Below, piece by piece: positions 52,794 through 61,949 of a stretch of DNA of 64,000 nucleotides. Below the pieces are notes generated by a model. It worked only from the letters and a program-made list of their open reading frames with translations, was not told where the DNA came from and did no database searches. The stretch's first letter is position 1. Each line of letters begins with the position of its first letter. The DNA comes from JAJVHZ01 sp041395385 (GTDB lineage: Bacteria; Pseudomonadota; Gammaproteobacteria; JAJPIJ01): positions 1-64,000 of the forward strand of contig JAWLAN010000016.1 in NCBI GenBank assembly GCA_041395385.1, in the 5' to 3' direction. Both the position numbers and the translations under genes were made by a program.

Positions 52794-54136
52794 AACGCGG
52801 ACACCGCCTTCTCGGTCGCATCCAGTTCCGCGAACGAGGTCGCCCGCAGGAACCATTGCCGGCCGTCGTGCGCCCACAGGTGCGGGGAACGGAACCGGTC
52901 GGTGAGACGCTCGAAGTACTCGCGATCCATCATCGGTTGCTCGAACATCCTGGAGGCCTGCGGAAACTGCTGGGACGGCAGCGACAGGTAGTCGAAGTTG
53001 GCCTTCTCGAACCGCTCCGAATACTCGCCGTCGAACCGTCTTACCAGGCGCAGGGCCTCCTCGCGCGTCAGCTCGCCGTTGCGGATCTCCTGCGCCGCGT
53101 CGTAGGTGGCGCGGCCGATTCCGAACTTGATGAAGGTAGTGTAGTAGTGTAGGTCGTCGATCTTGTCGTCGATGGAGCTGTACTTGCTGTAGGTGCCGGC
53201 GGTGCGCTCGGGCGCCGCCTGGAAGCCGCCGTGCTCGACGGCGTAGTAGTAGCACTCCTGCGGATGCCACGGCAGGTAGTAGCCGAGGTAGTGCACGTCG
53301 ATCTTAGCCTCGCGCAGATCGTCCGGATTGGGCGGCATGTACGGAAGCAGATCGTGGTCCGACAGGCCGAAATGCCGTTTGAGATCGGTGACGGCCGTGC
53401 CGGCAATGAAGATCTGTGACTGATCGGGACTGGTGAAGTACTCCCAGTCCTTCGTCGCCTTGTTGTCGGCCGCGGCGGCGTTGCCGTACTCGGTGGGATT
53501 CTCTCCGTAGAACACCAGCGGGATGCCCATCTGCGCCGCCATCTTCGGCGGAAAGTACATCTGCCCCATGATGAACGGCTGGAACGGATGGAACATCTGC
53601 TCCAGTGCTAGACGGGTCAGCAGCCGATGCACGCGCCCGTTCGGCGTGAACAGGTAATTGTCGAAGCCGGCGTGTATCCAGGACTGGAAGTTGCGCCATC
53701 CCCAGTCGGTGTAGATGTGGGGCGCCCAGGTCACGGTCAGGGGATTCATCCCGTACTCGTACTTCAGCTTGTGCGCCGCGAAGAAGCTGTCCTTGCCGCC
53801 GGAGCCGGGCACCAGGCAGTCGTAGCCGCCGTCGTGCCGCCGGTACCGATCGCACAGCGCCCGCAGCTGCCGTTCGCGCGCCGCCCAGTCGATCTGCTGC
53901 TTGCGCTCCGCGACGCGGCAGGCCGAGCACACGCCCTCCTCGTCGAGGGCAACCGTCGGCTTCTTCGATTCACGCGTGTGCTTGTACTCCTTGTCGGAGT
54001 TCGGTTTCTGGTTGCTGTAGGTGCAGCGCGCGCAGAAGACCACGTCGGCCGGCAATCCGTAGTAACGCTCCGGATTCGCGGTCTTTGGCGAGTACTTTGA
54101 CAGGTCGACTGGTTGCGGATTTCGGATTATGTCCAT
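52790..54136 (-). CDS. N-acetyl sugar amidotransferase (PseA/PtmG/WbpG type)
   Basis: 448 residues. Zn-binding pairs CARC (35-38) and CSAC (70-73) are followed by an ATP-pyrophosphatase loop PGSGGKDS (110-117), and further family blocks such as YGENPTEYG. These enzymes turn an N-acetyl group into an acetamidino group, using ammonia, on pseudaminate, legionaminate or a uronic acid. The following ABC gene overlaps by four bases. Beside a legionaminate operon, an amidino-legionaminate derivative is the natural guess. The HisH/HisF-like ammonia partner used by WbpG systems is not in the window. Confidence 0.88.
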   Translation of the reverse strand: MDIIRNPQPVDLSKYSPKTANPERYYGLPADVVFCARCTYSNQKPNSDKEYKHTRESKKPTVALDEEGVCSACRVAERKQQIDWAARERQLRALCDRYRRHDGGYDCLVPGSGGKDSFFAAHKLKYEYGMNPLTVTWAPHIYTDWGWRNFQSWIHAGFDNYLFTPNGRVHRLLTRLALEQMFHPFQPFIMGQMYFPPKMAAQMGIPLVFYGENPTEYGNAAAADNKATKDWEYFTSPDQSQIFIAGTAVTDLKRHFGLSDHDLLPYMPPNPDDLREAKIDVHYLGYYLPWHPQECYYYAVEHGGFQAAPERTAGTYSKYSSIDDKIDDLHYYTTFIKFGIGRATYDAAQEIRNGELTREEALRLVRRFDGEYSERFEKANFDYLSLPSQQFPQASRMFEQPMMDREYFERLTDRFRSPHLWAHDGRQWFLRATSFAELDATEKAVSAL

Positions 54137-54161
54137 TTGAAGTCCTCCCGAGGATTCTCAA

Positions 54162-54983
54162 TTACCAGCACGTCAGGCCGCCATCGACGATGATGTTCTG
54201 ACCGGTGACGTAAGACGATGCGTCGGACGCGAGAAACAGCAGGGCGCCATGCAGTTCGCTGGCCCGGGCCATGCGTCCCAACGGTACGCGCGTGCTGTAC
54301 AGTCTGTCGAAGGTGTCGTTCTGGCCGCTCGCGACGCCGCCGGGCGTCAGCACGTTCACGCGTATGCCGTGCCTCGCCCAATACGTCGCCAGGTATCGCG
54401 CCAGCCCGATGACGGCAGCCTTGGTCGTGGAGTACACGGCCGGGGTGTTTATCGGCATGCCGAGGTACTCGGAGCCCTCGTAAATGCGCTGATCGGGGCC
54501 GACGACGCCGTAGATCGAGGAGGTGTGGACGATGCTGCCGCCCTGGCCCTGGCTGATCATCTGGCGTCCGACCGCCTGCGCGACGAGGAACATGCCGTCG
54601 ACGTTGACGGCGCTCACCTTGCGCCAGGTCGCGAGATCGTAATCCTCGAACGGCGCGAAGAACGCGCGCAGATCGTCGGACTTCGACGCCGCGTTGTTGT
54701 GCAGGACGTGCACGCCCCCGAAGCGCGCGACTACCGACCGGACCATCGCTACGCAGCTGTCGCGGTCGGTGACGTCGCAGACCTGCGCCAGCAGGCGCCC
54801 GGGCGGGATGCCCGCCGCCGCGACCTCCTCGACGGCCTCCTCGACGGCCCGCTGCCCGACGTCGACGATCGCCACGTTGGCGCCATGCTCGGCCAGCACC
54901 TGGCAGAAGCCGCGACCCAGGATACCGGCGCCGCCGGTGACGATCGCGGTCTTGCCGCCGAGGTCGAACGATACGGACGTCAT
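54162..54983 (-). CDS. SDR-family oxidoreductase
   Basis: 273 residues, classical short-chain dehydrogenase. Cofactor loop TGGAGILGRGF at about 16-26, NNAAS, the catalytic Ser in HTSSIYG, YSTTKAAV with the Tyr-x-x-x-Lys pair, and the C-terminal SSYVTGQNIIVDGG. Relative of PtmA and of the 55885 SDR. The start overlaps the Gfo/Idh stop by four bases. It probably reduces or oxidises a nonulosonate precursor; substrate unknown. Confidence 0.88.
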   Translation of the reverse strand: MTSVSFDLGGKTAIVTGGAGILGRGFCQVLAEHGANVAIVDVGQRAVEEAVEEVAAAGIPPGRLLAQVCDVTDRDSCVAMVRSVVARFGGVHVLHNNAASKSDDLRAFFAPFEDYDLATWRKVSAVNVDGMFLVAQAVGRQMISQGQGGSIVHTSSIYGVVGPDQRIYEGSEYLGMPINTPAVYSTTKAAVIGLARYLATYWARHGIRVNVLTPGGVASGQNDTFDRLYSTRVPLGRMARASELHGALLFLASDASSYVTGQNIIVDGGLTCW

Positions 54984-55888
54984 GGCGGCACCTCCAGCGT
55001 GTCTCCCGGCGCCAGTGCGCGTGCGCCGGCGATCAATCGCATCGTTCGTATGGTCTCATCCGGCGGGATCGGTGGACGGCCGGTCCGGACCATCTCGATG
55101 AACTGCGCCAGCGTGCGCCGGAAAGCCGAGAAATTGTCGTGCAGATCGACGTGCGCGTGCCCCTGGTCGCCGAACAGACTGACGTGAAAGGTCTTGGCGA
55201 CATTGCCGAGGCAGTTGAGCAGGAACGGCAGCGCAGCGCCGATGCGGAGGAGAAAGGCCTCGTGCGGCGCATCCAGCCGGGTGACGCGTGTCACCGGTCC
55301 GAGTCCCAGCCCCGCGACCGCGTCGAGCATGTGAATGCCATAGCGCTCCATATTATTGAGCACGGTCGCCGACACCAGCCGCAGGTCACCCAGGCGCCGC
55401 GGGTCGGCACGCACCTCGTCGAGCTCGCGCGCGTAGCGCAGACCGGAGGTGCTCATCAGGCGGCCCTGCCGCAGGTAGGGCGAGAAGCGCTCGAGCTCCG
55501 CCGGAGCAAGGGTCAGCGGCTTGTCGCAGAACACCGGCGTGCCGCGCTCCAGAAAGGGCATGGCCAGGGCGGCATGCGTCTCCCAGTCGTCGCGACCGAT
55601 GACCAGCGCGTCGACCTGGCCGAGCATCTCGGCCGGATCGGCGACGCCGTGCCCGATGCGGCATGCGCGACACAGCCTTTCGGTCGTTGCCGGATCCTGC
55701 GTCCATGCGTGAGTGACCTGCACGCCCGGGAAGCCGAACTCCTCCGGCGTGCGCCGCTGCAGGTAATCGAGGATCACCGGCCAGCCGGCCGCGCGGAAAC
55801 CCTCGGCGTCGTAGCCGTTGACGATCGCCGAGAACGAGAACGGGTGCCCGTTTCCCTCGCTGAGTCCGACGATCCCGAGACGTATCAC
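54980..55888 (-). CDS. Gfo/Idh/MocA-family oxidoreductase (possible PtmF-like)
   Basis: 302 residues. The start IRLGIVGLSEGNGHPFSF is a variant Rossmann loop with Ser-Glu-Gly-Asn in place of Gly-x-Gly. FCDKPLTL is the family's EKP-like segment. Start GTG at 55888 overlaps the upstream SDR stop (GTGA). It is flanked by two SDRs in the legionaminate operon, a position like PtmF in Campylobacter. The altered cofactor loop may mean an unusual binding mode. Exact role unknown. Confidence 0.75.
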   Translation of the reverse strand: MIRLGIVGLSEGNGHPFSFSAIVNGYDAEGFRAAGWPVILDYLQRRTPEEFGFPGVQVTHAWTQDPATTERLCRACRIGHGVADPAEMLGQVDALVIGRDDWETHAALAMPFLERGTPVFCDKPLTLAPAELERFSPYLRQGRLMSTSGLRYARELDEVRADPRRLGDLRLVSATVLNNMERYGIHMLDAVAGLGLGPVTRVTRLDAPHEAFLLRIGAALPFLLNCLGNVAKTFHVSLFGDQGHAHVDLHDNFSAFRRTLAQFIEMVRTGRPPIPPDETIRTMRLIAGARALAPGDTLEVPP

Positions 55889-56709
55889 CAGACCCCCCAG
55901 CCGCCGTCGACGCAGATGTTCTGCCCGGTCATGTAGGCGCTGGCGTCGGAGCAAAGCAGGGCCGCCGCGCCCTTCAGATCGTGCGGCTGGCCGATGCGAT
56001 TGAGCGGATTCTTGGCCGCCAGCCGCTCGATGAAGTCGGGATTGGCCTTCTGCGTGGATTCGAACGGGAACGGCCCCGGACTGATGCAGTTGGCACGGAT
56101 GCGATGCGGCGAGAGGAAGCTCGCGAGGTACCTGGTCAGCTGGATGATGCCCGCCTTCGCCGCGCCGTAGCTCGGCGGGTTGGCGAAGCGCTCGCTGTCG
56201 TACATGCGATAGTCGGGAGCGACGTGCCCGTACATCGACGAGATGTTCAGGATCGCCCCGCCCTTCTCGCGCATCAGCGGAAACGCGGCCTTGATCGTCC
56301 GGAAGACGCCGTTCAGGCACACCTCGATGTCGCGGTTCCAGTCCTCGTCGGAGATCGACTCGAAGGTGTTCTTGCGGCCTGACCAGCCGCTGTTCACCAG
56401 GATGTCCAGCGAACCGCCGCAGTGAGCGCCGGCACGCTCGAACAGCGCGCGAATCGAGGTCGGGTCGGTGATGTCGACGGCCATTCCCGTCGCCCGGGCC
56501 TGCGGAAAGCGCCTCGTCACGCGCTGCGCGAATTCCTCGCACTTGACCTCGTCGCGGCTGGCGACGATCAGGGACGCGCCCAGCTCGGCGAGCGCGAAGG
56601 AGATCTCTCCGCCCAGGAGACCCGAGCCGCCGACCACGACGGCGGAGCGTCCCTTCAGCGAGAACAGATCGGAAAGACTAGCGGCTTGATCCGGATTCGA
56701 GTATGGCAT
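55885..56709 (-). CDS. SDR-family oxidoreductase, PtmA-like
   Basis: 274 residues. VVGGSGLLGGEISFAL cofactor loop, NSGWSGR, NISSMYGHVAPDY and YGAAKAGI with the Tyr-x-x-x-Lys pair, ending YMTGQNICVDGG. Its position next to LegF and PtmE matches ptmA in the Campylobacter flagellin glycosylation locus. It is thought to help supply the GDP-glucosamine precursor, though that role is not firmly known. Its 5' end overlaps legF by 32 bases. Confidence 0.85.
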   Translation of the reverse strand: MPYSNPDQAASLSDLFSLKGRSAVVVGGSGLLGGEISFALAELGASLIVASRDEVKCEEFAQRVTRRFPQARATGMAVDITDPTSIRALFERAGAHCGGSLDILVNSGWSGRKNTFESISDEDWNRDIEVCLNGVFRTIKAAFPLMREKGGAILNISSMYGHVAPDYRMYDSERFANPPSYGAAKAGIIQLTRYLASFLSPHRIRANCISPGPFPFESTQKANPDFIERLAAKNPLNRIGQPHDLKGAAALLCSDASAYMTGQNICVDGGWGVW

Positions 56710-57382
56710 TGGCTATCACAAAGTCCCGTTCGTCATCGATATCGATGACATCGTCTGAGGAAACGACCTCGGCCCCCATGCGGCCGAAGAGAATGCTGGG
56801 GCCCTCCGCCGGCAGCCGGTCGGCCCGAAACGCGTACACCGCCCCGTTCAGCTGGTAGGCCGGCGTCAGCTGCTGCCGCGGGCGCCAGGGCACGGCGCCG
56901 TCGATGAACGGGCGCGGTATCCCGTTGTCCACCCGCCACGTGCGCTCGGGATTGATCGAGGCCGGGCTGAAGGTCGCGATCGAATCGAGCTGCTCGTCGG
57001 CGAGGCGGCGTATGCAATTGGAGACCATCTGCACCGTGCGGAACGGCGAGGTCGCCTCCAGCAGCACCATGATGGCGGCCGGACGGCCGGCGGCCCGCAG
57101 TTCCGACTGCAGATGACGCACCGTGTCAATCACCAGTGAGGCATCGCCGGCGAGCTCGCGCGGACGCTCGTGCACCTCCGCCCCGTGGCTGCGCGCGACG
57201 GCGGCGATCTCGGCATCGTCCGTGGAAACGAACACGTGATCGATCTCCGGCGTCTTCGTTGCCGTCTCGATCGGCCACGCCAGCAGCGGCCGGCCGCCGA
57301 GCAGGCGCAGGTTCTTGCGGGGCACGGTCTTGCTGCCCCCCCGCGCCGGGATCAACGCGACGACTGGAAGCGATCCGATCAA
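56678..57382 (-). CDS. legF: CMP-legionaminate synthetase (LegF/PtmB-like)
   Basis: 234 residues, acylneuraminate cytidylyltransferase family: IPARGGSKTVPRKNL, VLLEATSPFRT, LNGAVYAFRADRL and VIDIDDERDFVIANAIL are present. It activates the nonulosonic acid with CTP. The TTG at 57382 overlaps the PtmE stop (TTGA), and homologues begin close to this point, so I take this unusual start. Legionaminate rather than pseudaminate or sialic acid is inferred from LegB/LegC/LegG/LegI in the same operon. Confidence 0.87.
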   Translation of the reverse strand: MIGSLPVVALIPARGGSKTVPRKNLRLLGGRPLLAWPIETATKTPEIDHVFVSTDDAEIAAVARSHGAEVHERPRELAGDASLVIDTVRHLQSELRAAGRPAAIMVLLEATSPFRTVQMVSNCIRRLADEQLDSIATFSPASINPERTWRVDNGIPRPFIDGAVPWRPRQQLTPAYQLNGAVYAFRADRLPAEGPSILFGRMGAEVVSSDDVIDIDDERDFVIANAILESGSSR

Positions 57383-58434
57383 AACTTGTCCTCGATGGCG
57401 AACACCTTCTGCGCCCAGGTCAGATCCTCCTTGTGGCCGATGTCGATCCACTCCTCGGTGATCTGGAAGGTGTTGGTCCTGCAGCCGTTCTCGATCAGCG
57501 TCGAGAACAGTTGCGGCATGTCGAAGTACTGGCCCCTGGGGATGAACTCCAGCGCGCGTGGATTGAGCACGTTGATGCCCGCGCTGATGAGGTGCCGGAA
57601 CGTCGGCTTCTCCTCGAGCTCGATGATCGAGCTGCCGTTGACGTTGACGCAGCCGTAAGGCACGGTGTAGAAGTACTCGCGAACCCCCATCGTCGCCACG
57701 ACCTTCTCTTCCTCGAAGAAATTCACCATCGTGGCGAAGTCCGCCTTCGTGATGATATCGCCGTTCATCACCACGACCGGATCCTGCTGCGGTTCCAGCA
57801 GCGACAGCGCGCCCGCAGTGCCGAGCGGAGCCGTCTCGCGCACGTAGCGGATGTCCACGCCCAGGCGCTCGCCATTGCCGAAGTACTCCTCGATCATGTG
57901 GCCGAGGTAGTTGATTGAGATGTAGAAGCGCGTGAATCCGTGTCCCGCCAGCTGTTCGATCTGGCGCTCGAGAACGGGCTTCTCGCCCACCTTCAGCAGC
58001 GGCTTGGGCGTCCTCTCGGTCAGAGGCATCAGCCTCTGCCCGCGCCCCCCGGCCATCAGCACCACGGCCGCGGACTGGGGTCTGACGTCCTCGACCTCGT
58101 CGAGCAGGATCAGATCGATGATCCGCATGTCCTCGTCGACGCACGGAAGGTGGCGGATGATCGCCGTGCGCATGTACTCCCGGAGGGCCCGCCGGTTGTC
58201 CGAACGGCGGGCGACCTTGGGATGCCGGTTCATGATCGTATCGACCGTGCCGTCGAGGTCGGCCGACTGCAGCACGGCGCGCCGGATGTCACCGTCGGTG
58301 ACGGTGCCGAGCAGCCGTCCGGTCTCGTCGCAGACCAGGACAATCTTTACCGGATTCTCCTGGATGATCTTCGCCGCCTGACGGATTCTCGCCGTCGGCG
58401 GAACGGTGATCGCGTTGAGTATTTGCTGTTTCAC
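57379..58434 (-). CDS. ptmE: CBS-domain nucleotidyltransferase, PtmE-like (glucosamine-1-P guanylyltransferase)
   Basis: 351 residues: two CBS motifs (about 1-118, with VTDGDIRRAV), then a nucleotidyltransferase domain starting VVLMAGGRGQRLMPLTERTPKPL. The MNGDI and EEWIDIGHKEDL segments complete the site. This fusion is characteristic of PtmE, which makes GDP-glucosamine for legionaminate in Campylobacter. The CBS pair may sense adenine nucleotides. Starts with GTG, 34 bases after legI. It suggests that the GDP-linked route is used here. Confidence 0.87.
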   Translation of the reverse strand: MKQQILNAITVPPTARIRQAAKIIQENPVKIVLVCDETGRLLGTVTDGDIRRAVLQSADLDGTVDTIMNRHPKVARRSDNRRALREYMRTAIIRHLPCVDEDMRIIDLILLDEVEDVRPQSAAVVLMAGGRGQRLMPLTERTPKPLLKVGEKPVLERQIEQLAGHGFTRFYISINYLGHMIEEYFGNGERLGVDIRYVRETAPLGTAGALSLLEPQQDPVVVMNGDIITKADFATMVNFFEEEKVVATMGVREYFYTVPYGCVNVNGSSIIELEEKPTFRHLISAGINVLNPRALEFIPRGQYFDMPQLFSTLIENGCRTNTFQITEEWIDIGHKEDLTWAQKVFAIEDKF

Positions 58435-58468
58435 GTTGGCACCGTGGCTGTCTGTCTGGTTATTGCGG

Positions 58469-59557
58469 TCACGGATCGATCTGCTCGTCCTGGCCGTAAT
58501 CGCGGCCGGCGCGGCGTCCCGACACGTAGTCCCAATACGCCATTGGCGACACGCCGTTCCCTGGGCGTTTTATCGTGAGGTTGGACGCAGTGTAGGCGTC
58601 GCCCTTTCGGATCGGAACGGCCGCCACGAGGCTTCCCCGCGCCGGAATGCGGTTGGCGATCTCCTGCGCGCCGGGCTCCTTGACGCCGGTTCCCATGGCC
58701 GCTTCGACGTCGCGGATCTCGCGGATCATCCGCGCCAGCTCGTGCGGCTCCAGCGACGCGGCGTGATCGGGTCCGGGCAGGCCGCGCGACATCGTGAAAT
58801 GCTTCTCGATGATCGTCGCGCCGGCCGCCACCGCGGCGACGGCCACGTGCCAACCCTCGGTGTGGTCGGACAGGCCGACCTGCAGGCCGGTCTGTCGCCC
58901 CAACGCCTGCATCGCGCGCAGATTGGTCTCGGCCGCCGGCGCGGGATACTGGGTCACGCACTGCAACAGCGACACCCGCGCTTGCAGCGGCCGGCAGAAT
59001 TCCGGGCGCCCGGTCAGTTCGAGGAACGCGGCCCGCGACACCGGATTGCCCTCGGGATGCTCCTCGCCCCACGCCAGCACGGCGAGGCTCTCCATGACCT
59101 CCGCCCCAGTGCACATCCCGGTGGACAGGATGACCGGCAGCCCGGTTCGCATGGCCGCCAGCAGCAAGGGAGCGTTGACGGCTTCGCCCGAGGGGATCTT
59201 CACCCGCCGTATGCCTATCTCGCCGACCAGGAACGCGAGACTCTCCAGATCGAACGCCGTCGACATGAATTCGATGCCGCGCCGACGGCACTGCTCGCGC
59301 AGCGCCCGGTGCGACTCCGCGTCCAGCTCCAGCGCCTTGAGCATCTCGTACTGGCTGGCGTTCGAGCCGGTGTTGCGCTGCTGGTAGGCCGCCCGCGGCG
59401 CCGACTTCTCGACCAGCCGGTCGGCCTTGAAGGTCTGGAACTTGACGGCATCGGCACCGGCCTCCACCGCCGCATCGACGAGCTCGCCCGCCAGTGCGAG
59501 CGACCCGTTGTGGTTCACCCCTGCCTCGGCGATGACGAAGGTTGCGGCAGCGGTCAT
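58469..59557 (-). CDS. legI: N,N'-diacetyllegionaminate synthase (NeuB family)
   Basis: 362 residues. Condenses a 2,4-diacetamido-2,4,6-trideoxy-mannose with phosphoenolpyruvate. All canonical residues are seen: EAGVNHNG (11-18), VKFQTF, LLQCVTQYP, GLSDHT (His232) and EKHFT (His253), plus LPGPDH and a C-terminal SAF domain (about 298-355). The extra segment before LLQC is typical of the LegI branch. The ATG overlaps the LegG stop by four bases. This is the intact synthase against which the divergent 44464 gene can be compared. Confidence 0.93.
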   Translation of the reverse strand: MTAAATFVIAEAGVNHNGSLALAGELVDAAVEAGADAVKFQTFKADRLVEKSAPRAAYQQRNTGSNASQYEMLKALELDAESHRALREQCRRRGIEFMSTAFDLESLAFLVGEIGIRRVKIPSGEAVNAPLLLAAMRTGLPVILSTGMCTGAEVMESLAVLAWGEEHPEGNPVSRAAFLELTGRPEFCRPLQARVSLLQCVTQYPAPAAETNLRAMQALGRQTGLQVGLSDHTEGWHVAVAAVAAGATIIEKHFTMSRGLPGPDHAASLEPHELARMIREIRDVEAAMGTGVKEPGAQEIANRIPARGSLVAAVPIRKGDAYTASNLTIKRPGNGVSPMAYWDYVSGRRAGRDYGQDEQIDP

Positions 59558-60759
59558 TCTCGCCTCCCGGCATCCGGCAGATCGAATGACACGTCGAAGA
59601 ATCCCTTCGGACGCCTGAGCTCCGCGGGATCGACGCTCTCGAGGACTTCGACAATATGCCTGCTGACATCCAGGCCGGCGCTCGCGTAGGGATTCTCGCG
59701 CCGGGACGCAAGCTGCAGGAACGCCGGCGAGAGCGCGCGCTCGACGGCATCGCGAATGGCGCTCGCGTTGGCCGCGCAGTCGATCACGGACGGCGCGCGT
59801 TGCCGGCCCGCCTGGCGCTGGCCGATGTTGACGGTGGGCTTGCCCATCGAAGGGGCCTCGATCAGACCGCTCGAGGAATTGCCGAGTACGAGATCGCAGT
59901 GACGCATCGCGCTCAGATACCCGCGTTGCCCCAGCGAGGTGTTGAAGAAAAGCCGCCCCGGGAAACGCTGACCGAGCTCGCGCAGTCGGGCATCGATCGC
60001 CCGACCGCCGGGATCCGCGTTGCTGCCGGTGGCGATGACGGTGGCCTCGGGCAGGCCGTCGAGCGCCGAGGCGATCGCATCGACGGTTGCCACCGGGTCC
60101 TCCTCGCACGCCGTCGCCGGATGATAGGTCATCAGTATCGCCGGCCGGCCGAGCCTGCGGCCGATGCGGCGCTCGAATTCCCCGCGGTCGTCCAGCTCGA
60201 GACGGGCGATGTTCTCCAGGCCGACGGCGCCGACGTTGTGGACCCGCTGCGGCGGCTCGCCCAGCTGGACGACACGGCGCCGATGTTCCTCGCTGCTGAC
60301 GAAATGCAGGCTCGCGAGCTTGGTCACGGCGTGGCGGAAGCCCTCGTCGAGAGACCCCCGCGTCACCTCGCCGCCATGGATATGCGCGATCGGCACGCGG
60401 CCGACGTAGGCCGCCTGTGCCGCGGCGAGCACCTCGTACCGATCCCCGAGCACGACCACCAAATCCGGCGCGAGGGCGCGCAGGGCGTTGGCCATTCCGA
60501 TCGTGCCGAGCCCGATCGCACAGGCGGTGCCCCAGTTGGAATCGCTGTCGACCAGCATGTCGACCTCGGCATCGACGCGGAAGCCGTCGCCGCGTATCAC
60601 GTCGACCGTGCGTCCGAAGGCCGGCGAGAGGTGAGCGCCGGTGGCGACGATCTGCAGCTGCGAGCGCTCGCTGTCGAGCACGCGTTTCATCGTCCAGTAG
60701 AGCAGGCCGTACTCCGCCCGGGTTCCGGTCACGAAGAGCAGCCGTCGCCTGTCGTTCAT
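59554..60759 (-). CDS. legG: Hydrolysing UDP/GDP-sugar 2-epimerase (LegG/NeuC)
   Basis: 401 residues. Releases the nucleotide while inverting C2 to give the free 6-deoxy-mannose-type sugar. FVTGTRAEYGLLYW, LGDRYEVLAAA, IAHIHGGEVTRGSLDEGFRHAVTK, YHPAT and LGNSSSGLIEAPSMG are the hydrolysing-epimerase hallmarks. Start ATG at 60759 overlaps the LegC stop; the longer open frame is not homologous. It acts just before LegI. Confidence 0.92.
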   Translation of the reverse strand: MNDRRRLLFVTGTRAEYGLLYWTMKRVLDSERSQLQIVATGAHLSPAFGRTVDVIRGDGFRVDAEVDMLVDSDSNWGTACAIGLGTIGMANALRALAPDLVVVLGDRYEVLAAAQAAYVGRVPIAHIHGGEVTRGSLDEGFRHAVTKLASLHFVSSEEHRRRVVQLGEPPQRVHNVGAVGLENIARLELDDRGEFERRIGRRLGRPAILMTYHPATACEEDPVATVDAIASALDGLPEATVIATGSNADPGGRAIDARLRELGQRFPGRLFFNTSLGQRGYLSAMRHCDLVLGNSSSGLIEAPSMGKPTVNIGQRQAGRQRAPSVIDCAANASAIRDAVERALSPAFLQLASRRENPYASAGLDVSRHIVEVLESVDPAELRRPKGFFDVSFDLPDAGRRE

Positions 60760-61949
60760 TGCAGGTACTCGCTCAGCCGCGCGCTGCTCGGCAGGCAGAT
60801 GATCCGGCGGGCGAGATCCTCGGCGACCGGCAATGCATCGCGCGGATGTCCCGCATGGATCGCGAGCTGGTGCATCGGGGTCCAGCACGGGCGGCATTTG
60901 TAGCCCGCCGCGTGCAGGGACTCGAGCGCCTCCTCGATCAGCGTGCCGTCCGCCACGGGTGCCTTGACCGCGTTGAGCCAGTAGTTGCTGCGGCACCCGG
61001 AGGGTTCCTCGATGAATTTCCAGCGGCCGTTGCGCGCGAACGCGTCCCTGTAGGCGAGCGCGAGCCTGCGCTTGCGCCGCAGGAAGTCCTCGAGCCTCTC
61101 CAACTGCGCCAGGCCGAGCGCGGCATTGAGGTTCGGAAGCCGGTAGTTGAAGCCGACCTCGTCGTGATCGAAGCGCCACGGGTGCGGCCGCTTCGCCGTG
61201 GTCGTCACGTGTCGCAGACGAGCGGCCAGTGCGGCATCGTCGGTGACGATCGCGCCGCCCCCGCCGGTGGTGACGATCTTGTTGCCGTTGAAGCTCAGCG
61301 CCGCCGCGACGCCCATGCGCATAACGGGACAGGAGGCCGACGCCGAACCGAGCGCTTCGGTGGCGTCCTCGATGATCGGCAGGCCGAACTCCGCCGCCAC
61401 CTCGCACAGCTCTTGCGGCCTGCCGACATGGCCGAAGACGTGTACCGGCATGATGGCCGCGATGCGCCGCCCGGTCCGGCGGTTGCGCAGGACGCCGTCC
61501 CTGCGTTCGCCGATCTGCCCGAGGTACGTCCGAAGCCGCTCGCTGTCCAGACCGAGATGATCCGGATGACTGTCGGCGAAGTGCGGCACCGCGCCGGCAT
61601 GGACGATCGCGTTCGCCGTCGCGACGAAGGTCAGCGAGGGGCAAAGGACCTCCTCGCCGTTGCCGATCCCGAGCGTGTGCAGGATCACCTGCAGGGCCGC
61701 GGTGCCGCTGACGACGGCCACGGCCTCGCGCGTCCCGCAGGCCCGGGCGAGCGCCTGCTCGAAGAGGCCAACGTGACGCCCGGCGTAGGAGACGAAGCCC
61801 TCCGTCATGGCTTCGTCGACCAGTTCCCGCTCGCGCTCCGAGAGCTCCGGCTCGTGCAGCTGATACGGCCCGTGGCCCGGCGGCAGGAGGCCCTGGAGGA
61901 TCTCCACGATCTCCGAGGCGGCGGTCGATGTCTGGGCGATCGCGTTCAC
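60756..61949 (-). CDS. legC: DegT-family aminotransferase, LegC
   Basis: 397 residues. PLP enzyme that aminates C4 of the 4-keto-6-deoxy sugar. LHEPELSERERELV and GFVSYAGRHVGLFE are typical of the LegC branch, and the PLP lysine lies in ALSFNGNKIVTTGGGG. GTG at 61949 overlaps the LegB stop (GTGA). The pairing LegB-LegC in this order is the strongest sign that the operon makes legionaminic acid. Confidence 0.92.
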   Translation of the reverse strand: MNAIAQTSTAASEIVEILQGLLPPGHGPYQLHEPELSERERELVDEAMTEGFVSYAGRHVGLFEQALARACGTREAVAVVSGTAALQVILHTLGIGNGEEVLCPSLTFVATANAIVHAGAVPHFADSHPDHLGLDSERLRTYLGQIGERRDGVLRNRRTGRRIAAIMPVHVFGHVGRPQELCEVAAEFGLPIIEDATEALGSASASCPVMRMGVAAALSFNGNKIVTTGGGGAIVTDDAALAARLRHVTTTAKRPHPWRFDHDEVGFNYRLPNLNAALGLAQLERLEDFLRRKRRLALAYRDAFARNGRWKFIEEPSGCRSNYWLNAVKAPVADGTLIEEALESLHAAGYKCRPCWTPMHQLAIHAGHPRDALPVAEDLARRIICLPSSARLSEYLQ

